64,000 nucleotides of DNA, from the NCBI RefSeq assembly GCF_001704295.1, contig NZ_CP012334.1:2678084-2742083 (forward strand), in the 5' to 3' direction. Position 1 is the stretch's first letter, and each line of letters opens with the position of its first letter. This stretch comes from Bordetella sp. H567 (GTDB lineage: Bacteria; Pseudomonadota; Gammaproteobacteria; Burkholderiales; Burkholderiaceae_B). The position numbers and the translations under genes are program-made. The notes beneath the pieces were generated by a model. The model was not told where the DNA came from and did no database searches. It was given only the letters and a program-made list of their open reading frames with translations. Below are positions 17,579-24,451 of this stretch, piece after piece.

Positions 17579-19279
17579 ATGGTATGGTTTTTCGGATTTC
17601 TGAAGGCGAACCCTTACGTGCTGCTCTTTTTTACCGTCGGGCTATCCGTGTGGCTGGGGCGGGTCACCATCAAGGGGTATGGCCTGGGCATGGTGGCGGG
17701 CGCCGTCATCGTGGGCGCCGTACTGTCCATCTGGGCGTCCACATACGGTATCAAGCTGCAGCTGGACAACTTCGTGCGGCTTCTTTTCTATTACCTGTTC
17801 ATGTACGGAGTCGGCCTGCGCGTCGGCCCGTCGTTCATCAATAGCCTGGGGCGCGACAGCCTGCGCTTTACCTTTCTGGCGGTGCTCGCGCCGGTGCTCG
17901 GCCTGGCCCTGGTCGTGATAGGGACGCGGCTGGCCGATCTGCCGGTAGGCGCGGCGGGGGGCATCCTGGCGGGCAGCCAGACGATGTCCGCGGCAATCGG
18001 TTCGGCCGAACAGGCCGTCCTCGACGGCGTGGTGGCCTTGCCCCCGGGCATGACGCCCGAAGCGGCGACGGGAATGATTGCCTTGTCCTACGGCATCACC
18101 TATATCTGGGGCACGGTCGGCATTATCCTGATCGTCAAATATTTGCCGCGCTGGTGGGGGCTGGACGCGAAGGCCGCGGCCAGGCAGTACGAGGAAGCGT
18201 ACGGCGTGAACAATGTCGATGCTGCCGGGCTGTCCGGTTACCGGGCGGGCGGCCTGCGCGCCTACCAGCTGGAAAACCCCGACACGGCGGGCAAGACCAT
18301 CGCCCAGTTCCGCCACGACCATCCGGAATACCGGGTCATCAACGTCCGCCGGGGCAATGAGTCGCTGGGCGCGGAACCCGATACCGTGCTGCGCTTGGGA
18401 GATGTCGTGGCGCTGGGGGGCCGTCTGGAAATGCTGACCGCGAAAATGGGGCTGCTGGGTCCGGAGGTGGCCGACCCGAAAGCGCTGAACGTGCCGCTGG
18501 ACCAGGCCGAAATCCTGGTCACGTCCAACGATGTTGTCGGCAAGCCGCTGAAGTCCTTTCGCGATTCGGATATCGCCGGACAGGTACAGCTGACCAAGAT
18601 CGAACGTTCGGGCGTACCCATGCCCATCGGCCTCGAAACCACGCTGAAGAAGCGTGACGTGCTGTTCATCACCGGCCTGAAGCCCGCGGTGACCCGCGCA
18701 GGGGAGATCTTCGGCATCATTGCCCGCCCCAGCACCGCGACGGATCTGTTGACCTTGGCGGCCGGCATGATCCTGGGCTTTCTGATCGGAAAGATCGACT
18801 TCCCGGCTTTCGGCAGCAGGGTGGGACTGGGAAACGCGGGCGGCCTGCTGGTGTCCGGAATCGTCGTTGCGTCGATTTCGTCGCGGCTGCGGTTCTTCGG
18901 CAGCACGCCCAATGCGGCACGCAACATCCTGGAGGACCTGGGCCTGGTGGTGTTCGTCGCCATCGTGGGCCTGAACGCCGGGGCGACCTTGCTGGAGCAA
19001 TTGACCGGCGCCATCGCATTGAAGATATTCCTGGTGGGCTTCGTCGCCTGCACCATTCCGCCCTTCATCGTCTGGGCGATCGGACACCACCTGTTCAAGA
19101 CCAATCCCGCGGTATTGATGGGCGTTACGGCGGGGGCGCGCAGCCATTCCGGACCGTGCCGCGAAGCGGCGAAGGAAATCGACAGTTCGGTACCCTGGAT
19201 CGGCTTCCCGGTCGCGTATGCGGTGTCGGGAGTGCTGCTGACGATATTCGGGTACTTCGCCATGATGTTGGCTCACTAG
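17579..19279 (+). CDS. AspT-family aspartate:alanine-type exchanger, copy 1
   Basis: The 566-residue membrane protein has the AspT/YidE layout: an N-terminal membrane half (about 1-185), a soluble middle with TrkA-C-like (RCK_C) lobes (about 200-380), and a C-terminal membrane half (about 385-566). The repeated GxxAGxx motifs are seen as GILAGSQTMSAAIGSA and GVTAGARSHSG. AspT couples entry of an amino acid with exit of its decarboxylation product. It follows the PLP decarboxylase by 63 bp with a good GGAG ribosome site and precedes a second paralogue. Exchange of the decarboxylase's substrate and product is inference from context. Confidence 0.9.
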   Translation: MVWFFGFLKANPYVLLFFTVGLSVWLGRVTIKGYGLGMVAGAVIVGAVLSIWASTYGIKLQLDNFVRLLFYYLFMYGVGLRVGPSFINSLGRDSLRFTFLAVLAPVLGLALVVIGTRLADLPVGAAGGILAGSQTMSAAIGSAEQAVLDGVVALPPGMTPEAATGMIALSYGITYIWGTVGIILIVKYLPRWWGLDAKAAARQYEEAYGVNNVDAAGLSGYRAGGLRAYQLENPDTAGKTIAQFRHDHPEYRVINVRRGNESLGAEPDTVLRLGDVVALGGRLEMLTAKMGLLGPEVADPKALNVPLDQAEILVTSNDVVGKPLKSFRDSDIAGQVQLTKIERSGVPMPIGLETTLKKRDVLFITGLKPAVTRAGEIFGIIARPSTATDLLTLAAGMILGFLIGKIDFPAFGSRVGLGNAGGLLVSGIVVASISSRLRFFGSTPNAARNILEDLGLVVFVAIVGLNAGATLLEQLTGAIALKIFLVGFVACTIPPFIVWAIGHHLFKTNPAVLMGVTAGARSHSGPCREAAKEIDSSVPWIGFPVAYAVSGVLLTIFGYFAMMLAH

Positions 19280-19324
19280 ACCGTGTCCTGACGACGCGCT
19301 GCCCCCGGGCAGCAAGGAGTAGCC

Positions 19325-21022
19325 ATGTCTTTCGAATGGGCCGTGGCATTGCTGCGCAAGTCGCCGGAGCTGGCGATGTTCCTGGCCGTGCCGATCGGCT
19401 ATGTCCTGGGCAATATCCGCCTGGGCCGGTTTTCGCTCGGGACCGTGACCGGGGCCTTGATCGCCGGCCTGGTCATCGGCCAGGCCGGTATCAACATCAA
19501 CCGCGAGCTGCGATGGAGCCTTTTCTACCTTTTCCTCTTCGCCAACGGGTATTCGGCGGGTCCGCAATTTTTCCAGGCGCTTAAACGGGACGGTGCCAAG
19601 CCCATGGTGCTGTCCGTGGTGGTTGCCGTCGTCGGCATCACCCTCGCGATGCTGATCGGGCGGCTGCTGGGACTGGATCCGGGAATGACCGCGGGCCTGT
19701 TCTGCGGCGCGCTGACGCAGTCCTCGGCCATCGGCACGGCGACGGACGCGATCATGGCATTGCCAATCTCGCCCGAGCTGCAAAGGCTGCTGGCCAGCCA
19801 CGTCGCAGTCGCGGATGCGCTGACGTATGTGTTCGGCGCGATCGGGTCCATCCTGTTCATCAGCGTATTCGCGCCCCGCATATTGCGTATCGATATGCGC
19901 GCCGAGGCCGTACTGCTGGAGGCGCAGTACGGCATCAAGACCATCGCCGAAGGCGTGGTATCGGGCTACCAGCGGTTTGCCGCCCGGGCGTATCTGGTGC
20001 GCGCCGACGCGGACTTCGCGGGCCGGCGGGTGGGCGAGGCCGAACGTGCCCATGTCGGCTTGCGCTATTTCGTGGAGCGCATCCGGCGAGGCGACCAGGA
20101 TATCCCTGTGCAGCAGGACACCGCGCTGCTGCCGGGCGACGTGGCGGTCGTCCATGGCCGCACGGAAGCGCTGGTGGCGGCCGGCCCGGGCTTCGGGACG
20201 GAAATGCACGAGGCCGGACTGCTGGACTTCCCGGTCGCCATCCTGCGGGTCGTGGTCACCAATCGCGCGCTGCTCGGGCCCACCCTGCAGGAGCTGGTCG
20301 ACGCCCGCACGCTGGAATTGCGCAGCGTCGGGCTGCGTACGCTGACGCGCGGCGGCCACGAAATTCCCTTCGGCGCCGCCAGCCGCCTGAACCGCGGCGA
20401 CATCGCGGAGCTGATCGGCCCACGGCATGCGGTGGAACGCGTGGCGGCGAGCGTCGGCCATCCGCTGCGGCCGACCAGCGCCACCAATCTCTCCATCGTC
20501 GGCTTCGGCATCCTGATCGGCGCCCTCATCGGGCTGCCGTATATCCAGGCCGGTGCCCTCAAGCTGACGCTGGGCAGCAGTGTGGGCGTGCTGGTGGGGG
20601 GACTGTTCTTCGGCTGGCTGCGCACGGTAAGGCCCACCCAGGGCGAAATTCCGCAGTCGGCGCTGGACTTCATGATCACCTTCGGATTGGCCGCGTTCGT
20701 GGCAGGGGCAGGGCTGCAGGCCGGGCCGGAGTTCCTGCATGCCGTCCAGGAACTGGGGCTGGCGATATTCCTGGCCGGCGTGGCGGTCACGCTCGCCCCG
20801 CTGGCCGCCGCATTACTGGTAGGCCGTTATGTGCTGCGTATGAATCCCTTGCTGCTGCTGGGCGCATTGGCGGGCGCGCAGACATTTACCGCCGCGCTGG
20901 CCGCCGTGCAGGAAAAGGCGGGCAGCAAGATTCCCGTGCTGGGCTATACGGTGCCGTACGCGGTCTCGAATATCCTGCTGACGACCGGCGGGGCAGTGGT
21001 GCTGACCCTGGCGGCAGGTTGA
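19325..21022 (+). CDS. AspT-family aspartate:alanine-type exchanger, copy 2
   Basis: A 565-residue paralogue of the upstream gene with the same membrane/RCK_C/membrane order. Signature segments are GALTQSSAIGTATDAI and LGALAGAQTFTAALAAVQEK, and the C-terminus reads VPYAVSNILLT. AAGGAG lies shortly before the ATG. The copies differ clearly: here the motif glycine region is followed by Thr/Ala, in copy 1 by SHSGPCREAA. The tandem pair may form a heteromer or handle different substrates. The stop abuts, with no gap, the stop of a convergent gene. Confidence 0.9.
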   Translation: MSFEWAVALLRKSPELAMFLAVPIGYVLGNIRLGRFSLGTVTGALIAGLVIGQAGININRELRWSLFYLFLFANGYSAGPQFFQALKRDGAKPMVLSVVVAVVGITLAMLIGRLLGLDPGMTAGLFCGALTQSSAIGTATDAIMALPISPELQRLLASHVAVADALTYVFGAIGSILFISVFAPRILRIDMRAEAVLLEAQYGIKTIAEGVVSGYQRFAARAYLVRADADFAGRRVGEAERAHVGLRYFVERIRRGDQDIPVQQDTALLPGDVAVVHGRTEALVAAGPGFGTEMHEAGLLDFPVAILRVVVTNRALLGPTLQELVDARTLELRSVGLRTLTRGGHEIPFGAASRLNRGDIAELIGPRHAVERVAASVGHPLRPTSATNLSIVGFGILIGALIGLPYIQAGALKLTLGSSVGVLVGGLFFGWLRTVRPTQGEIPQSALDFMITFGLAAFVAGAGLQAGPEFLHAVQELGLAIFLAGVAVTLAPLAAALLVGRYVLRMNPLLLLGALAGAQTFTAALAAVQEKAGSKIPVLGYTVPYAVSNILLTTGGAVVLTLAAG

Positions 21023-21460
21023 CTACGCGTCCAGTCCGAAGCTGGCCAGCGTCTCCAGCCCCAGCGCCAGGCCGGGCAAAAACGATTGATCGATGACGGT
21101 CGCCCCGGAGAATCGGAAACCGCTCGCCGGCTTGGGACGGATGACGAAGTCCAGATGGATGGAGCCCAACCGCGGGTCGACCACGCGCAGGCCCAGTTCA
21201 AGCACGCCTTCCATGGCCTGGAACGACACTTCCGCCGGCGCGCGGCCGGCCGCGATGGCCTCGTGCATCGCGTCCAGGCGCTGGCGCAAGGCATCGAATT
21301 CGACGCGCATCAGCATCCATTCCTTTTCGGTCCGGATGCCCGGGACCTCGGCGGTCATCCGCACCGTGATCCAATCGCGGCGGCGATCGTTTTCCTCGTC
21401 GGCGACATAGGTCACCGGCGTCATCGTCAGGACGAAGTCTCCAGCCGGAATCTCGAACAT
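21023..21460 (-). CDS. Small hypothetical protein (145 residues)
   Basis: I do not recognise this family. The predicted soluble protein begins MFEIPAGDFVLTMTPVTYVADEEND, has alternating hydrophobic strands, then a helix (EFDALRQRLDAMHEAIAAG) and further strands. This suggests a small alpha/beta or beta-sandwich fold. There is no signal peptide or membrane segment. The start at 21460 (after AAGTGA) is preferred over one 14 residues upstream because the extra residues look non-coding. Its stop abuts the second AspT gene's stop. No operon partner suggests a function. Confidence 0.7.
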   Translation of the reverse strand: MFEIPAGDFVLTMTPVTYVADEENDRRRDWITVRMTAEVPGIRTEKEWMLMRVEFDALRQRLDAMHEAIAAGRAPAEVSFQAMEGVLELGLRVVDPRLGSIHLDFVIRPKPASGFRFSGATVIDQSFLPGLALGLETLASFGLDA

Positions 21461-21598
21461 GGTCACTTGTACACGAAATGGAAAATGGTCCGGACGAAAC
21501 AATGAAATCGAAGCCGGAATTTACCTTCCCATGGCGGTGTCCGTGTGTCCGCTCACAAGCTGAAAAGATCTTTTCGCCAGGAAAAGATGGTTTTGCCG

Positions 21599-23389
21599 TT
21601 ACACCCGCCGTGCTTTGGAGAACCGCTGCTGCAGCCGGTGCAGGGGCGTGCGGCGGAAGGTTTCGAAACGCTCTTCTTCTTCGGAGAACGCCAGCGACGG
21701 CTTGACCAGGTCGCTGCGGCTGATGATGCCGACCAGGCGGCGCGACTGGGCGTCGGTCACGACCGGCACGCGTTCCAGGCCATGCACGGCCAGGCGGTTG
21801 GCGACGGTGCGGCAGGTTTCGCCGGGCAGCGCCATGATCGGCACATTGGCGCCGAACAGATCGGCCATCCGGTGCGCCGTGGGATTGGCCAAGCCTTCCA
21901 GCAAGGCGTTGCGTTCGATCATGCCGACCAGCGCGCCATCGCGCACCACGGGATAGGCGCGATGCGTCTGCCGGGCGTCGAAGTAGGTTTCCAGCGCGTC
22001 GCGCAGCGGCGTATCGGCGTCGATGGTGCGCAGCTCCTGGGTCATGACTTCGTTGACGAAGTGGCGCTCCAGCGGGTCGATGCCGTATTCACGGTAGATG
22101 TGATAGCCGCGCCGCGCGATTTTTTCCGTCAGGATGGACCGGCGCATCACCAGCACGGTAAAGCCGTAGGCGCAGGCCGAGGCGGTCAGCAGCGGCAGCA
22201 GCGCATTGATGTCGTGCGTCAGTTCGAAGGCGAACAGCACGGACATGATGGGCGCGCGCATCATGCCGCCCAGCGTGGCGGCCATGAAGATCATCGGCCA
22301 CAGGCCCGGTTGGCCGCCCGGCATGTAGGGGCCGGCGATCACGCCCACGGCGGCTCCCATCATGAGCAGCGGGGCCAGCACGCCGCCGGAGGTGCCGGAA
22401 GCCAGCGAAATCACCCAGATCACCGCCTTGACCAGGATCAGCCCGACCACCACGCCCACGGCCAGGTTGTTGTGCAGCAGGTCCCCGATGACGTCATAGC
22501 CCACGCCCAGCGCGCGGGGCTGGAAGTAGCCGCCGATGCCGATCGCCAGGCCGCCCAGGGCCGGCCACCACATCCAATGGAAAGGCAGCTTCAGGAAGAG
22601 GTCTTCCATCTTGTACAGCGAGGTGGACAGGCCCCAGGACAGCGCGCCCGTGATGACGCCCGCGACGGCGCAGGACACCAGGCCGACGGGGCCCAGCACC
22701 TCCGTCTGCAGCGGAAACAGGGCGCCGCCTTCCATGATGAGGGGGCGGCAGAAGCCCGCCACCGCGCAGGCCACGGCCACCGGCAGGAAGCTGCGCGGCC
22801 GCAGTTCGAACAACAGCAGTTCCACGGCCAGCATCACGGCGGCGATGGGCGTGCCGAACACGGCCGTCATGCCGGCCGTGGCGCCGGCCACCAGCAGCGT
22901 CTTGCGTTCGGCGCTGGTCAGGTGGAAGTACTGGGCGATGAGCGAGCCGATGGCTCCGCCCGTCATGATGATGGGGCCTTCCGCGCCGAAGGGCCCGCCG
23001 CTGCCGATGGCAATCGCCGAGGACAGCGGCTTGAGGACAGCCACCTTGGGGGACATCTTGCTCTTGCCGAACAGGATGGCCTCGATGGCTTCGGGGATGC
23101 CGTGGCCGCGGATCTTTTCCGTGCCGTAGCGCGCGATCAGGCCGATGACCAGGCCGCCGATGGCCGGCATCGCGATGACCCACAGGCCCAGCGTGTTCTC
23201 CGCGGGCGAACGGCTGTCGAGCGACAAGGTCTGGAAGAAAAACAGATTGGTGAAGAAGCTGATCAACCGCAGCAGGCAGTACGCGGTCAACGTACTGAGC
23301 ATGCCGATGACCGCGGCGATCGCCGCAATGCGCAGCAGCCGCGCGCTGGCGGCGAAATCGCCCTTGGATTTATCTGCGTGCACGTTCAT
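21599..23389 (-). CDS. ClC-family chloride channel/antiporter with C-terminal CBS pair
   Basis: The 596-residue protein has the ClC membrane core (about 20-440) and two CBS domains (about 455-580). Ion-path motifs are GHGIPEA (replacing GSGIP), GSGGPFGAEGP (gating Glu137 in place of GREGP) and the SGTSGGVLAP filter segment. Glu195 in FELRP lines up with the internal proton glutamate of E. coli ClcA, so coupled 2Cl-/H+ exchange is possible; this is alignment by eye. The CBS pair could sense adenine nucleotides or ionic strength. The start at 23389 is chosen because upstream residues are low-complexity; its ribosome site is poor. It is monocistronic. Confidence 0.92.
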   Translation of the reverse strand: MNVHADKSKGDFAASARLLRIAAIAAVIGMLSTLTAYCLLRLISFFTNLFFFQTLSLDSRSPAENTLGLWVIAMPAIGGLVIGLIARYGTEKIRGHGIPEAIEAILFGKSKMSPKVAVLKPLSSAIAIGSGGPFGAEGPIIMTGGAIGSLIAQYFHLTSAERKTLLVAGATAGMTAVFGTPIAAVMLAVELLLFELRPRSFLPVAVACAVAGFCRPLIMEGGALFPLQTEVLGPVGLVSCAVAGVITGALSWGLSTSLYKMEDLFLKLPFHWMWWPALGGLAIGIGGYFQPRALGVGYDVIGDLLHNNLAVGVVVGLILVKAVIWVISLASGTSGGVLAPLLMMGAAVGVIAGPYMPGGQPGLWPMIFMAATLGGMMRAPIMSVLFAFELTHDINALLPLLTASACAYGFTVLVMRRSILTEKIARRGYHIYREYGIDPLERHFVNEVMTQELRTIDADTPLRDALETYFDARQTHRAYPVVRDGALVGMIERNALLEGLANPTAHRMADLFGANVPIMALPGETCRTVANRLAVHGLERVPVVTDAQSRRLVGIISRSDLVKPSLAFSEEEERFETFRRTPLHRLQQRFSKARRV

Positions 23390-23692
23390 TCCTGGGAATC
23401 GACGGGAAAAGGGTGGCCAGCACGCGTCCGGCACCGCGCGGCGGAAAGAGGGGAAAGAGCAGGGGGCATAAGACCGCGATGGGAGAATGGACAGCGTAGG
23501 GACCGGAGTGCCGGCCGCCTGCGATTATATCGTAATACGATCTACCAACGGCCCAGGCGCTTTTCCGTTCGCCGTATGGGTCGACACCCCTTGCCATAGG
23601 GCGGCGGCCGCCCGGACAGCCGGCCGCGCCGCCACGGACCTACCCCCGCCGTTTAGGCGCCGTGTAAACTGCCGGATTTTTGATTCGGCGCT
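23390..23692. other. Divergent promoter region between ClC gene and the DUF3348 operon
   Basis: 303 bases with no supported gene. An AT-rich patch around 23520-23545 contains a perfect 6-1-6 palindrome. The part from 23550 to 23692 would hold the leader of the DUF3348-DUF802 operon. Confidence 0.6.
23529..23541. promoter_or_regulatory. Perfect palindrome ATCGTA-A-TACGAT (candidate operator)
   Basis: Six-base arms around one base in the divergent region between the ClC gene and the DUF3348 operon. The form resembles GntR-type sites (ATnGTA...TACnAT). Which gene it would control is not known. Confidence 0.45.
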
Positions 23693-24439
23693 ATGGACCC
23701 AGCACCCCGGCGCACAGGCCTGAGCGGACCGACCCTGGTTCGCCTGCTCGCCCGCCTCGCGGACATCGACGTCTCCGAACCCAGGCAGTCCCTGCCGGAC
23801 CGGCTCAGCCTCTGGCTGGGCTGGACGGACGCGATCGCCCTGTCCACGGTGCTGAACAGCAATCCGCCCGTTGCGGCCGCGCCAGCCCAGGAAGCCGATG
23901 ACACCGCGGAGCAGGAATGCGCCCGTGTGCGGACCGCGCTGGCCAACGCCATCATGGAGAAAAATCGCGCCCCCAGGGCCACGGACGACCACGCGCGCAA
24001 CCGCGCCCGGCGGCCGTCCGGCGTCCCGCAGGCGCCGGTCGACTACGCCATTTATCGCCAGCGGTATCTGTCGCTGCAACAGGCCATGGAGACCGGCATC
24101 GCCGGCCTGCGCACGCGGCTGCGCGGCATGATGGCCGGCAGGACGCCGGCCATGACGCAGCTCGCGGCCGTGGACGCCATCATGGAAGGGGCGCTGGGCG
24201 CGCGCGAGCACAACGCCTTGGCGGCGGTGCCGGGGCTGCTCGAAACCCATTTCCACCGCCTGCGCCGCGCGGAGGCGGCCGCCCTGGCCGAGGCGGAATC
24301 CGCCGGCCAGGCGGCCCACATAAAGCCTGGCGCGTGGCTGGACGCTTTCCGCCAGGACATGCGTGGCGTACTGCTCGCCGAACTGGATATTCGTTTTCAG
24401 CCTGTCGAAGGCCTGCTTGCGGCGCTGCGCGCCAGCTAA
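23693..24439 (+). CDS. DUF3348-type protein, first gene of a stator-like operon
   Basis: The 248-residue soluble protein matches what I know as DUF3348, found mainly in Burkholderiales and without an assigned function. It has an N-terminal conserved region (LSGPTLVRLLARLADIDVSEP), a variable linker rich in Arg/Ala (about 65-115), and a helical C-terminal half (YAIYRQRYLSLQQAMETGI; WLDAFRQDMRGVLLAELDI). There is no signal peptide. It is followed by the DUF802 gene after 12 bp, so it is probably a cytoplasmic partner of the DUF802/OmpA membrane complex. The assignment to the family is from memory of its pattern and gene order. Confidence 0.8.
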   Translation: MDPAPRRTGLSGPTLVRLLARLADIDVSEPRQSLPDRLSLWLGWTDAIALSTVLNSNPPVAAAPAQEADDTAEQECARVRTALANAIMEKNRAPRATDDHARNRARRPSGVPQAPVDYAIYRQRYLSLQQAMETGIAGLRTRLRGMMAGRTPAMTQLAAVDAIMEGALGAREHNALAAVPGLLETHFHRLRRAEAAALAEAESAGQAAHIKPGAWLDAFRQDMRGVLLAELDIRFQPVEGLLAALRAS

Positions 24440-24451
24440 ACCCGGGATGTC

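Noticed and set aside
17642-20740. A 1032-codon minus-strand frame opposite the AspT genes
   Set aside because: The product is rich in Gln, Arg, His and Asp with no hydrophobic core, and both AspT genes on the plus strand are clear membrane proteins.
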